In this document: positions 18,351-27,933 of the stretch, piece after piece | Numbering within the stretch: position 1 is the stretch's first letter | Layout of the letters: each line of letters opens with the position of its first letter | Origin: Capnocytophaga sp. oral taxon 878 | GTDB lineage: Bacteria > Bacteroidota > Bacteroidia > Flavobacteriales > Flavobacteriaceae | Direction: 5' to 3' | Length of the DNA stretch: 64,000 bases | NCBI RefSeq assembly: GCF_002999135.1 | Contig: NZ_CP027229.1 | Location: 1,818,001-1,882,000, forward strand | Made by a program: the position numbers and the translations under genes | Notes under the pieces: generated by a model | Told to the model about the DNA's origin: nothing | The model's database searches: none | The model's input: the letters and a program-made list of their open reading frames with translations, nothing else

Positions 18351-20819
18351 TTAATTTTTTAATACATTGTAAATAAGTACACCCATAGTAGTTATAGCCG
18401 AAATAATACCTACTGTTTCACCTGTTGATAAGCGTTGACGCTCAGGTTTTGATGGCACTATAATAATAGCCCCAGGCTCTAAACTTGGGTAGTTATTAAA
18501 AAACAATGAGGTACGAGTTGCTTTAATATCACCATTAGCATACAATACATAAACCGAACTCTTTTTAGCTCTGCTACTAAAACCTCCTGCTTGTTCTATA
18601 TATCTACGCAATGATTGTCCGCTTTGGTAACGTACCAGTGAAGGTGCTAATACTTCACCACGTATCTCTATAGTCTGTTTTTCCGATGGTATCATCAGCA
18701 TATCGCCTTCATTAAGCAATAAGTCGTATTTGCTGTGTTTATTCTTTAATATTTTATCCAAATCAATACCTATACGATATTCACTAGTCTTCTTAGCTGC
18801 TTTTTTAAGTGATTGGGTACTATCATTTGCTTCCTCAAGACTTACCAAATCATTTAAAAAGTCTTCTTGCTGTATTTCTCCTTCATCTGTCTTCTTGCGA
18901 ACTAAAGTAGCGCCTGCTTTATAAGCATAAGGAGTAAACCCGCCTACGCGATCCAAAAGGTCTGATATACGTTCATTCTTACTTTGTATGCTATACACCC
19001 CTGGGTATAATACTTCTCCCATTACCGATACCGTTTGCATAGGCGTAAATCCTTTAATATAACGTACCGAAACTATATCATTAGGCTGCAAAGTAAGCGA
19101 CTCTCCTTCTGGCTTCAATTCATTATTAGACGATACTTTAAATACCTGACTTAGCCTCTGGAAGTTACCATCATTCTGCTCTCTAAAAACCTCTATTACC
19201 GAAGGATCAGCTCCGTTAGAAAGTCCTCCTGCCAAAGATATCGCATCCTCTACCTTCATATCTTCCATATACGCCAATTCACGTGGCTTATTTACAGCTC
19301 CTTCTACTTTTACAAAGCGTTTAAACTGTAATGAATCCTTATAGAAAATATATAAACTATCATTATCCTTTAGCGGAATATTATCCTTTTTCTCTAGAAG
19401 ATCTTTTACCGAAAAACTAAGTGTTTTATAATCCACACGGTTTTCAGTACGGAAAATAAGTCCCCTATTCAATGACGCATCCTTTTTCACTCCATTAGCT
19501 TTATTCAAAAGGTCAAGTGCGGTCATCCCTTCTCTAAACTCATACACACCTGGCTGGTACACTGCCCCTCCTATGCTAAGTCTATTTTGGTACTCATCAG
19601 TTATTTGGTGCACTTTCAGGCGGTCTCCATTTTGCATCTTTAGTTTTGAAATATCTGCAAATGATATCTCTTTCACCTCACGTTTTGCCTCTTTAATGCG
19701 TTCCAGCACTAAGGTATTTGTAAAGGCATCAGAGGTAAATCCTCCAAAAAAGCTCACCAAGTTCGCCAGTGTCTCATTATCCAATGTTTCATAAAAACCT
19801 TTGCGCTTTACCTCTCCTTCTACCCACACACGGTTTTTGTAAGGCGATACTACTATCACATCTTGGTCTTGCAACCCAATATTGCCCTTTTCCGAACCAT
19901 TGATAAGAAAATCATAAATATCAAATGTAGCTACCTTCTTTCCTCCTCTCACAAGGTTTATCTCACGAAAAGTCCCGTTTTCCGACGGACCTCCACATGC
20001 ATACAAAGCATTCAATACTGTCGAAAGTGAGCTAAGCGAGTAAGTACCTGGCACTACTACCTCACCAATGATGTTAACCTTCACTGTACGCACTTGGGTA
20101 ATGGTAACCCCTGTATGTATCTTAGCATAACTACCATCAGGTGCCGATATACCCGAATAAATACGTTTCAAAAACGCATTTATCTTAGTCTTTACCTCAG
20201 CAAACGAAAGTCCTCCCACATGTATACGCCCTACTCCATTTAAGAAAATATTCCCTTCGGCATCTACTTTTTGCTTAAAATTACCTTCCGTTGCCCCCCA
20301 TACTTCCACCAATAGCTCATCACCAGGACCTACTTGGTAGTTCTCTGGCGTTGCCATATTCAAGTTCGGGGTAAATGATATTTTAGGATTTTTGAAAAAA
20401 TCCATCCCAAATATAACCTTCTTCTTATCTTTTTTTACTTCGTCCTCCTCTACAGGCTCTTTCTTTTCTTTGCCAGTATAACCAAAGATATCATCTTCAT
20501 CAGCAGGCTTGCGAAGCTTGTCGTTATCAGTTGCCGTTTTGCTTTTATTAGTGGCACTACCCAACTGTAAAATACGCTGTTTCAGCTTCATAGCTTGCTG
20601 CTCTTGCATACCACGAGCACGCGCCATAGCCACAAACTGATCCACAGTATACCCCTGCGCTTGGGCTCTCCCCCAAGCATTTTGTATCTGGCTATCCGTT
20701 AAATTATCAACATTTACAGTGGTAATATCCACGTTGTTAGATGCATTGTTATTTACCTGAGCCACAGCTATAACCGAAGTAAAAAACAAGCAAAACAAGA
20801 AAATCTTTAATTTCAACAT
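18351..20819 (-). CDS. Wza-like SLBB outer-membrane polysaccharide export protein
   Basis: An 822-residue protein with signal peptide (cleavage after IAVAQ). A poly-export domain follows at about 160-250 (YQVGPGDELLVEVWGATEG), then a series of about six SLBB domains (phrases such as GEVVVPGTYSL, GAVYQPGVYEF, GAVNKPRELAY and GEVLYPGVYSI). A C-terminal hydrophobic helix (VGIISAITTMGVLIYNVL) ends the protein. It would form the outer-membrane channel for capsule or exopolysaccharide. The frame opens nine codons earlier at 20846, but the promoter at 20844-20873 and the signal peptide support ATG 20819. A charged linker (about 105-145) precedes the export domain. Confidence 0.93.
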   Translation of the reverse strand: MLKLKIFLFCLFFTSVIAVAQVNNNASNNVDITTVNVDNLTDSQIQNAWGRAQAQGYTVDQFVAMARARGMQEQQAMKLKQRILQLGSATNKSKTATDNDKLRKPADEDDIFGYTGKEKKEPVEEDEVKKDKKKVIFGMDFFKNPKISFTPNLNMATPENYQVGPGDELLVEVWGATEGNFKQKVDAEGNIFLNGVGRIHVGGLSFAEVKTKINAFLKRIYSGISAPDGSYAKIHTGVTITQVRTVKVNIIGEVVVPGTYSLSSLSTVLNALYACGGPSENGTFREINLVRGGKKVATFDIYDFLINGSEKGNIGLQDQDVIVVSPYKNRVWVEGEVKRKGFYETLDNETLANLVSFFGGFTSDAFTNTLVLERIKEAKREVKEISFADISKLKMQNGDRLKVHQITDEYQNRLSIGGAVYQPGVYEFREGMTALDLLNKANGVKKDASLNRGLIFRTENRVDYKTLSFSVKDLLEKKDNIPLKDNDSLYIFYKDSLQFKRFVKVEGAVNKPRELAYMEDMKVEDAISLAGGLSNGADPSVIEVFREQNDGNFQRLSQVFKVSSNNELKPEGESLTLQPNDIVSVRYIKGFTPMQTVSVMGEVLYPGVYSIQSKNERISDLLDRVGGFTPYAYKAGATLVRKKTDEGEIQQEDFLNDLVSLEEANDSTQSLKKAAKKTSEYRIGIDLDKILKNKHSKYDLLLNEGDMLMIPSEKQTIEIRGEVLAPSLVRYQSGQSLRRYIEQAGGFSSRAKKSSVYVLYANGDIKATRTSLFFNNYPSLEPGAIIIVPSKPERQRLSTGETVGIISAITTMGVLIYNVLKN

Positions 20820-20843
20820 TTCTAAATGAATAGTTTTAGGGCG

Positions 20844-20873
20844 CAAAATTACAAATAATTTACCAATTTACAA
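20844..20873 (-). promoter_or_regulatory. Bacteroidota promoter of the wza-like operon
   Basis: On the minus strand TTG, 19 bases, then TAATTTTG. It excludes the longer start at 20846. Confidence 0.7.
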
Positions 20874-20929
20874 AACTTATATTTAAATTGATATGGCGTT
20901 TTCTTCTCATCAAACCATAACCACAAAAC

Positions 20930-21265
20930 CTCTAAAAACACCCCCTCTCTTAACATTAAAAAATTCTCACTTATTTTCCTTTTTCCTTGCCAATATCTCA
21001 AAAATATCCATCCTCACTCTCCACCCCCCTACCACTTATCTCCCACCTGATAATCACCTCTTTCTGCCCCACCCTTTTACCCCTTACCTCTTATCTTTTA
21101 CCTACTTTAAACGAACCTATAACGAAGGATAAACGAACTATAAACGAAGGATAAAAGTCACTCCTTTGGTTTTCAGTCACTTCATCTCCCCTATCCTTCT
21201 TTGCCAAATTCGCAACAAAACTCCCCAAACATTGCATTTTCCTCAATCCCCTAAAAACAAGAAAA
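20930..21265 (+). repeat. Dispersed element, long copy 3 (iteron core 21110-21153)
   Basis: This gap of about 520 bases contains a long copy of the dispersed element. It has pyrimidine-rich runs, the motif GATAATCA at about 21049, four 11-bp units (AACGAACCTAT, AACGAAGGATA, AACGAACTATA, AACGAAGGATA), then the motif CCAAATTCGCAACAAAACTC. No gene is seen; short frames here are translations of the repeat. Confidence 0.88.
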
Positions 21266-21291
21266 GCCAATGCACTCACTCGTGCATTGGC
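21258..21291 (-). terminator. Terminator of the exporter operon
   Basis: The stem GCCAATGCAC/GTGCATTGGC with a six-base loop is followed on the minus strand by TTTTCTTGTTTTT. It lies downstream of the permease stop at 21343. Confidence 0.85.
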
Positions 21292-21342
21292 CAATTCTCG
21301 AATTTATTAACTTTAAATCAACACCCTGTTTATTCTAAATAA

Positions 21343-22527
21343 TTAAACATTTGCCAATCTTTTAATACTTCTCAGTACCAGATAGTTATATAACACACCC
21401 AATACTACCAGCAGCACCAAGGCTGCCACCAGCAATCTACTCTGTTCATTGCCAAATTCAAAAAGAGTATTCAGCTTTTCAGTATATAACTTCCTTATAT
21501 AGATGCTAGCCCCCACAGCTACCCCCACAGCAAGCAGTGTAACCACACTCACCACTATCTGATAAAACTTAGCAATACGCCTCGCCCCATAACCTATATG
21601 ATACAAATTCACTATTTGTTCCTTATGCTTCTGGATGATAAGATTAATACTTAACAATATAAACGACACCGATAAAACTATTATAATCAATGCTATAGCA
21701 AACACAAATAACAAAGCCGAATGAAAAAAGAAACTCATTTTGCTCAGCTCCAACTCATCTTTGTTTATCGATAAATCATTCTCCTTAAAAAACTGCAATA
21801 TCCGCTCATCCGATGGGTTTTCAAACTCCACCAACAGCCTACTCGTATTAGTAACTTCAGTACTCCCATACTCCCTATTTGCCCAATCCAAAAAAGATTG
21901 AGGCACCAAAATAGAGTTTATTTTGCTCGAAAAACCTACAATCCTACTCTGGTAATTATCTCTCTTGCCATTACCACTCACCTCCAAATGAAAACTCAAC
22001 TGCGAAATAGTACTTTTTGAAAACACAGGCAACCCTTGGCTTTCAGCAAAACCAAAGTTGTAAAGATTCAAATAATTCTCAGGAATAATAACCGGCACAA
22101 AGGCATCATCAGGCTGCCATTGCCACTCATCTGTCTGCACATCAAGGTAGCGGTCAGGTATACTCTCAAAAAAAAGATCAGTATAAAAAAGCGGTAAATT
22201 ATCATCCTTACCCGTATAAGCCCCAATCTTGAAAGTAGCAGGAGTAAAGTGCGACACACTCTTCACAAACGACTCCTTTTGCAAAGCCTCTTGCTCTTCA
22301 TTGCTGAAATAAATACCACTTTTATCTATCGTCCTAAACGCCGAAATATTCTTGCTCACCACCGCATACTTGCTCGAAAACACATCTGTTTGCTGCTGTA
22401 ATAAAGGCTTCACATCCCAGTACAGTTGCACCACCGTAAGCAGTATGCACACCCCTATACACAGGGTAAGAGCATACCCCACCACTTGTGATTTTACCAG
22501 CGTATCTTTTTGTAATTTATAAATCAT
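21343..22527 (-). CDS. ABC transporter permease, MacB/FtsX-like
   Basis: A 394-residue protein with one N-terminal membrane helix (about 17-38), a large extracytoplasmic domain (about 40-265), then three C-terminal helices (about 268-298, 318-345 and 362-385). This is the MacB/FtsX/LolC topology (type VII ABC mechanotransmission). The ATPase gene lies five bases upstream, and a membrane-fusion adaptor is encoded two genes further up, consistent with an exporter. Sequence alone does not distinguish export of a small molecule, peptide or lipoprotein. Confidence 0.85.
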   Translation of the reverse strand: MIYKLQKDTLVKSQVVGYALTLCIGVCILLTVVQLYWDVKPLLQQQTDVFSSKYAVVSKNISAFRTIDKSGIYFSNEEQEALQKESFVKSVSHFTPATFKIGAYTGKDDNLPLFYTDLFFESIPDRYLDVQTDEWQWQPDDAFVPVIIPENYLNLYNFGFAESQGLPVFSKSTISQLSFHLEVSGNGKRDNYQSRIVGFSSKINSILVPQSFLDWANREYGSTEVTNTSRLLVEFENPSDERILQFFKENDLSINKDELELSKMSFFFHSALLFVFAIALIIIVLSVSFILLSINLIIQKHKEQIVNLYHIGYGARRIAKFYQIVVSVVTLLAVGVAVGASIYIRKLYTEKLNTLFEFGNEQSRLLVAALVLLVVLGVLYNYLVLRSIKRLANV

Positions 22528-22531
22528 ACTC

Positions 22532-23173
22532 CTACTTCTTACCTAAATCAAGTTTTTTATCATACCTAAAATACTCATTACCCCCCAACGAAGTAACCAA
22601 TAACCCAGCACCCCTATCTTTAAGCTCCTCTTCAATAATATCCACCAAAATAGCCGTATTTACCTCATCCAAATGACTAAAAGGCTCATCCAATAACAAA
22701 AACTTAAAAGGCTGACACAAGGCTCTAATAAGCGCAATACGCTGCCGTTGCCCCAGTGACAGGGTCTGTACCAAGGTATCACACTTATGCCCCAGCCCTA
22801 CCCTATCAATAAGAGCCTTTATCTCTGCTTCTGTTTTGTAACCTGTCAGGCTGTTTTTTAACTCTATATTCTCAAAAGCGGTAAGCGTAGGGAATAGCTT
22901 CAAATCCTGATACACATAGCTCAAGGTATCAATTCTATAACCCTGTACTTCCTTTTTGTCAAAGTGTCCATCATAAGTAATAGTACCATCATACTGAAAA
23001 CTCGCCCCATAAATAAAGTTCAATAATGAAGTTTTCCCTTGTCCCGACTGTGCCCTTATAAGGTAACGTTGTCCTTGCTCAAACTCCACCCCCCTCTGTA
23101 AGTAAATGTCGGAAGAAGAAATCTCCTCTCCCGACATATACGTAGGTTTTATATTCTCTAATTTAATATTCAT
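22532..23173 (-). CDS. ABC transporter ATP-binding protein
   Basis: A 213-residue nucleotide-binding subunit. Walker A is AQSGQGKTS (about 42-50), the Q-loop lies in VYQDLKLFPT, the signature is LSLGQRQR, and Walker B is FLLLDEPFSHLD. It pairs with the MacB/FtsX-like permease that follows. The start overlaps the end of the DUF4836 gene by 11 bases, implying coupled translation. The final switch His region is atypical (LLVTSLGGNEYF, no clear H), which may lower or alter hydrolysis. Confidence 0.93.
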   Translation of the reverse strand: MNIKLENIKPTYMSGEEISSSDIYLQRGVEFEQGQRYLIRAQSGQGKTSLLNFIYGASFQYDGTITYDGHFDKKEVQGYRIDTLSYVYQDLKLFPTLTAFENIELKNSLTGYKTEAEIKALIDRVGLGHKCDTLVQTLSLGQRQRIALIRALCQPFKFLLLDEPFSHLDEVNTAILVDIIEEELKDRGAGLLVTSLGGNEYFRYDKKLDLGKK

Positions 23174-24770
23174 CTTTAAGCTCCTCGTCCACTGCCTTAA
23201 ATATACTGTTTAGTATATTTTTCTCTACTCCTTTAAGGTTGTATACAAACTCAGCAGTATTGTTATCCACACGTTTTATTACTATACTTTCCGAAAAACG
23301 TTTCCAAACAGAAAAAGAATACTCATCTTGCACCTTTTCTATTAACGCCTTAGGATAGTTATCAATATTCAAATCAAGTTTAGCATACATTAAGCTCTTA
23401 CTTGCTTCTTTAGCCAACTCAGTATTGGTAGCATTATTACTATAGCCTCCTGCCAAAAATCCTTCTACCTCAGCAGCACTATTACTTGCAAAAAGCATTT
23501 TATCTGTATAAGCCATATACAAATCACTATTCCATAAGTCTTTAAGATTGTAATAGCCATTCTCTTTTTGTAAATTACCTTTTTCCACAAGTCTATCAAT
23601 AAGAGTTTTATCTTTTAATTCCAAAGCCACATTCATTATAGGCAATAAGGTTTCTTGAGGCGCTTCCACCCACTTATAATCATATGTATCCTCATCAAAT
23701 CTAAGGGTAGTACCAGTATAAGTATGTGATTCAAGTTTAACAAGTCCTACAGTAAAGCTCCCTGCCAATAAGTTATTTAAATTATCTTGGGTAAGTCCTT
23801 CTTTAGCCAATTCTCTATTTATCTCTTTATCACTTACAATACCACTAAACTGTGATTTCATCAATTGAATATAGTTCTTAAAGTTGAAAGCCGCTGCAAA
23901 AGCAAAGTGCATTTTTTCAGGGAAATACTTTAATACCTCTGTATTAAATGATGTATCATACACATCGTATTGTTTCATTAGTTTAGCATACTCTTCACCA
24001 TACAAGCCGTGCATCGTAGCCTTGATGTTCTCTTTACCAAAGTCTACAAAGCCATACACTTTAGTATCTTTCTGTAATTTCATCATACTCATATAGGCAG
24101 AACCAAGCAATCCCATTCCAGGATGATTTAGCACTGTCTCAAAGTCTATCCAGAAATTAACATCCTTTTCTCCACTTAAAAACTCATCAAAACCTTTTAC
24201 TTTGGTTACTTGTTCATCTTTTTTCAGTGAAAAGAATTTGTTTACGTTTTCTTTATAGTTACTCCTATTCGAGAAATCAGTAAGTAGTAAGGCCTTATCT
24301 CCATCCCATGCTAGTGTCAAATCTTCTTCTATTCGCACTATTTTCCTGCCATCTACGGTTTCTATATCAAGCTCTTTCCCTTTACTTTTGTATATTTTAC
24401 TTACAAAATCTTTAAAGTTGCTATCACTCTTAAGCGCCATAGTGACCCCTATCACAACATCGCCTCCTTGCAAAAGATAGAAATTGTAAATATTTGTCTT
24501 TAGGTCAATCCCCGACGATTTAGGGTCTCTTAGTACCTCTTCAAATAACTTCCCAAACGATTCATTATCCTTTTTTATACTTTGTTTCAATTTCTGAAAT
24601 GAAGGTAAATTCTGTAGTTCCTTCACATCAGCTTTTTTATAAAGTGACTCTACATCAAACGATAGTACTACCGTTGCCTCCTTAGGGATTACAGTTAAGT
24701 TCTCCGCCTTTTTTGAACACGAGGTCAGCCCCAATACAGCCACCCCCAATAATAGTAAAAACTTTTTCAT
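23163..24770 (-). CDS. DUF4836 family lipoprotein
   Basis: A 535-residue protein with signal peptide and lipobox (LTSC, Cys18). It continues SKKAENLTVIPKEATVVLSF, the start characteristic of DUF4836 proteins in Bacteroidota. These are envelope lipoproteins of unknown function. The gene lies between the efflux adaptor and the ABC ATPase in one operon, so it may be a dedicated partner of that exporter; this is inference from gene order. Confidence 0.88.
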   Translation of the reverse strand: MKKFLLLLGVAVLGLTSCSKKAENLTVIPKEATVVLSFDVESLYKKADVKELQNLPSFQKLKQSIKKDNESFGKLFEEVLRDPKSSGIDLKTNIYNFYLLQGGDVVIGVTMALKSDSNFKDFVSKIYKSKGKELDIETVDGRKIVRIEEDLTLAWDGDKALLLTDFSNRSNYKENVNKFFSLKKDEQVTKVKGFDEFLSGEKDVNFWIDFETVLNHPGMGLLGSAYMSMMKLQKDTKVYGFVDFGKENIKATMHGLYGEEYAKLMKQYDVYDTSFNTEVLKYFPEKMHFAFAAAFNFKNYIQLMKSQFSGIVSDKEINRELAKEGLTQDNLNNLLAGSFTVGLVKLESHTYTGTTLRFDEDTYDYKWVEAPQETLLPIMNVALELKDKTLIDRLVEKGNLQKENGYYNLKDLWNSDLYMAYTDKMLFASNSAAEVEGFLAGGYSNNATNTELAKEASKSLMYAKLDLNIDNYPKALIEKVQDEYSFSVWKRFSESIVIKRVDNNTAEFVYNLKGVEKNILNSIFKAVDEELKDEY

Positions 24771-24830
24771 TGTATATTTGTATTTTTTTTTAATTATTTC
24801 TCAGATATTAGATTCTCTATAACATTAGCC

Positions 24831-26078
24831 TTATTTCTTACTGCTAACCTTTACAACATCACCATTTTTTAGATTTTTAGTAATTACAGCATACGGACCG
24901 GTAATAATCTCTTCATCTTTACCCACTCCCGAAATTATTTCTATATTCACATTATCTTGTATGCCTGTAGTTACCTCACGCAGTTCAGCCTTACCATCTT
25001 TCAGCACAAATACAGCTTCAATCTTCTTATCCCCTTCTTCTTTAGATGCTTTAGCATTAACATCCGATTTCTTTTTCACAAGTATGGCACTAATAGGCAC
25101 TGCTACCACATCTGTTTTCTTTTGGGTTATAATATCCACTGTAGCAGTCATCCCTGGCCGAAAAGGTGAGTAACCTGCTGTTTTGCCTTGTAATAAGTCC
25201 GTGTATGATGACTCTTCAATATGAATTTTAACTTTAAAGTTCGTTACTTGGTCTACACTCGTCGTTGCATTAGCAGTATTGGCTATATTAGTAACAGTCC
25301 CCTTAAACACACGCTTTAAATAAGCATCCACTTCCACATTCACCGAGTCTCCTACACTTAGCTTTACAATATCATTCTCATTCACATCTACTTCTACCTC
25401 CATATTACTGAGGTTTGCTACACGCATAATCTCAGTACCCGACATCTGTATCGTTCCTACTACACGCTCACCCAGCTCCACATTTAGTTTTGATATAGTA
25501 CCATCTGTAGGCGAATAAATAAGCGTCTTCTTCAAGTTATCACTAGCTTCCGATACACTTGCCATAGCACTCTGCACATTATATCGTGCCGACTCTCGTG
25601 ATGCCTTAGCCACCTCATAAGCCGAAGTTGCCTTATCCCAATCCGACTTTGATATCACTCCTTTTTCAAATAATATCTTGTTGCGTTTATAGCTCTCTTC
25701 AGCTTCTTTAAGGGTTGCTTCTGTTTGTTGTAAGCTCGCTCTCACTGTTTCCAAGCTCGCAGCACTACGTTTCACTACCGATTGGTATATATCCGGATTA
25801 ATACGCACCAGCAAGTCTCCTTTCTTCACCATCTGTCCTTCTTTTATCGGAAGTTCTATAATCTCTCCCGATACCTCCGATGATATCTTAATCTCCAGTT
25901 CTGGCTGTATCTTTCCCGTCGCCGATACCTTCTGAGTAATAGTCGTAGGTATCACTTTTTGCATATCTACCTCAGGAGCAGGGTTTTCATCACCCAGCCA
26001 ACCTACTTTTTTAGCCACTACCAACAGTAACAATATCACTACTGAAGCAATGATAATAATAGTTTTTTTCTTTTTCAT
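24831..26078 (-). CDS. MacA/HlyD-like periplasmic adaptor protein
   Basis: A 415-residue membrane-fusion protein: a cytoplasmic KKKK stretch, a membrane anchor (about 6-24), then a lipoyl half (ISSEVSGEIIELPIKEGQMV), a long alpha-helical hairpin (about 90-170), the second lipoyl half (YSPTDGTISKLNVELGERV) and beta-barrel domains. It bridges an inner-membrane pump to an outer-membrane channel. The frame opens at 26126, but promoter 26097-26126 and the MKKKK start favour 26078. The operon contains an ABC ATPase and MacB-like permease but no TolC-type channel gene. Confidence 0.93.
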   Translation of the reverse strand: MKKKKTIIIIASVVILLLLVVAKKVGWLGDENPAPEVDMQKVIPTTITQKVSATGKIQPELEIKISSEVSGEIIELPIKEGQMVKKGDLLVRINPDIYQSVVKRSAASLETVRASLQQTEATLKEAEESYKRNKILFEKGVISKSDWDKATSAYEVAKASRESARYNVQSAMASVSEASDNLKKTLIYSPTDGTISKLNVELGERVVGTIQMSGTEIMRVANLSNMEVEVDVNENDIVKLSVGDSVNVEVDAYLKRVFKGTVTNIANTANATTSVDQVTNFKVKIHIEESSYTDLLQGKTAGYSPFRPGMTATVDIITQKKTDVVAVPISAILVKKKSDVNAKASKEEGDKKIEAVFVLKDGKAELREVTTGIQDNVNIEIISGVGKDEEIITGPYAVITKNLKNGDVVKVSSKK

Positions 26079-26096
26079 ACGGCAGTAAATTTGCGG

Positions 26097-26126
26097 CAAA
26101 GATACAAAACAATTATCAATTAACAA
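26097..26126 (-). promoter_or_regulatory. Bacteroidota promoter of the exporter operon
   Basis: On the minus strand TTG, 19 bases, then TATCTTTG, about 20 bases upstream of the start codon at 26078. Confidence 0.75.
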
Positions 26127-26269
26127 TGAGCAATGAGTATTTTTTTATATCTTTGTAACCTCATTAATTTACTAATTTACCCATTGGCTATATTATATGT
26201 CTTACTTAAAAAACCTTTCTAAAAAAGAAAAAACCACCTCAATCCACACCTTCTCCCTCCCTACCTCTT

Positions 26270-26560
26270 ACCTCCTACCCAAATTGCGAATTCTTCAAAA
26301 ATTCCTTCCCCCCACTCTCTTTCCTCCTACCTCTTATCTCTTACCTGATAATCAGCCCTTTCCACCCCACTCTCTTACCTCTTCACTCTTATCTCTTACC
26401 TACTTTAAACGAACCTATAACGAAGGATAAACGAACTATAAACGAAGTATAAACATAAAAACACTGATTATCAACCATTTCAATCCTAACTACCCTCTTT
26501 GCCAAATTCACAACAAAACTCCCAAAAAACTGCATTTTTCTCAATTAATCTCCACTTTAT
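26270..26560 (+). repeat. Dispersed element, long copy 4 (iteron core 26408-26451)
   Basis: The divergent gap 26079-26773 contains this long copy. It has pyrimidine-rich runs, GATAATCA at 26347-26354, four 11-bp units (AACGAACCTAT, AACGAAGGATA, AACGAACTATA, AACGAAGTATA), the inverted match TGATTATC at 26465-26472, and the CCAAATTCACAACAAAACTC motif. A TATCTTTG at 26148-26155 lacks a good -33 element. No gene is supported here. Confidence 0.88.
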
Positions 26561-26773
26561 AGCTATTTTTATCAATTATCAATTCTCCTCCATTTCTACC
26601 CCTTCTTACCTGTCACATCCCCAAACCTAACTCCTAAAAAACATCCCTCATTTTTGCCGAACAAATAAAAAAGTGTACTTTTGTACGTATTATTTAATAC
26701 TTATACTTTTAAAAAGATTTTATCAAAAATAAAATAGTCCATTCCCCTAAAATTAATACTAACTATAAAACCT

Positions 26774-27922
26774 ATGAAAATCTTAGAAAATCTATTGCAA
26801 CAAATCTCCACCATCACCCAAAAGAATAACGAACTTTTAGACGCTACCGGAGGTCGCTTCAATATGTTCCGCATCTGCGGAGTAAACCATTATGAAAACA
26901 CCCATTCTGCCATTATTGCCGAATTGCTAAACCCCAACGGCTCTCACTCACTAAAATCAGCCTTCCTCCAAGCCTTTTTAAGCCTAATCAACAAAGATTT
27001 TATACCCCCTACATTCAATCCCTCAACAGCAATTATATATACAGAATACACTACCGATAACGGACGCATAGATATTCTTATAGAAGACAACCAAAAAAAC
27101 GCTCTTATCATAGAAAATAAAATCTATGCTACCGATCAGCACGAACAACTAAAACGCTACAACCAATACGCCCAAAATAAGTACAAAGCACATAACATCT
27201 ACTACCTCACACTCTTCGGCGATAAGGCTTCACTCCAAAGCAGCGAAGGGGTCAGCTACCTCCCCATTTCTTATTCCGACACTATCATCAAGTGGTTAGA
27301 CCAATGTATTGCCCTATCAGCTCGCATACCCACAGTACGTGAAACCCTCATCCAATATAGTAACCATTTAAAAACACTTACAAATCAAGATATGAACACC
27401 AAAAATCAAGAAGAAATAGTAAAAACCTTAGGCGATTTTAACGACTTAAAAGCCGTACAAAGCATCTTTCTAAACTATACCAAAGTATTCGATTACTTAG
27501 CCCAAAAGCATTTTAACCCCAAAATGGAAGAATTTGCCAAACGTAACAACTTAGAATACCACTATGAGAAAGTAGAAGATAAAAATTACGATTCTTACAT
27601 AAGGTTTTACCTTACTAATCCAAAATGGGAAGGAAAAATAGAAATTAGTTTTGATTTTGAAGAAGGAAGCTATTACTACGGAGTATGTAACAACCCCGAA
27701 AAATACAAACTTTCACCAGAAAATAAAGCAATCCTACACCAGCGTTTAGAAGAAAAAGGTATCCCTATTGAGGAAACGCAATGGTACCCCTTTTATGAAA
27801 ACATCGATAACCTAACAGTAGAAGTTTGGGAGACAGATATTGTAAAAAATGACACTTTCTTCGAGAGTTGCAAACAAAGAGTAGAAATACTATTAGCTGC
27901 CTTAAACAACTTAGAATTATAA
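26774..27922 (+). CDS. PD-(D/E)XK nuclease superfamily protein
   Basis: A 382-residue soluble protein. The N-terminal half carries the PDDEXK_4-type signature: NHYENTHSAIIAELLNPNGSH, then GRIDILIEDNQKNALIIENKI (Asp, then Glu-x-Lys in IENK) followed by QLKRYNQYA. The pattern matches PD-(D/E)XK proteins found widely in Bacteroidota defence and accessory contexts. The C-terminal part is not recognised. Whether it cuts DNA is unproven. The HD-domain gene follows 11 bases later. Confidence 0.87.
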   Translation: MKILENLLQQISTITQKNNELLDATGGRFNMFRICGVNHYENTHSAIIAELLNPNGSHSLKSAFLQAFLSLINKDFIPPTFNPSTAIIYTEYTTDNGRIDILIEDNQKNALIIENKIYATDQHEQLKRYNQYAQNKYKAHNIYYLTLFGDKASLQSSEGVSYLPISYSDTIIKWLDQCIALSARIPTVRETLIQYSNHLKTLTNQDMNTKNQEEIVKTLGDFNDLKAVQSIFLNYTKVFDYLAQKHFNPKMEEFAKRNNLEYHYEKVEDKNYDSYIRFYLTNPKWEGKIEISFDFEEGSYYYGVCNNPEKYKLSPENKAILHQRLEEKGIPIEETQWYPFYENIDNLTVEVWETDIVKNDTFFESCKQRVEILLAALNNLEL

Positions 27923-27933
27923 CCCACATTATT

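Noticed and set aside
21091-21294. 67-residue minus-strand frame
   Set aside because: Translation of the dispersed element and the terminator hairpin.
26197-26430. 77-residue plus-strand frame before the PD-(D/E)XK gene
   Set aside because: Made of pyrimidine-rich repeat (TSYLLP repeated) in the dispersed element; not conserved as a protein.
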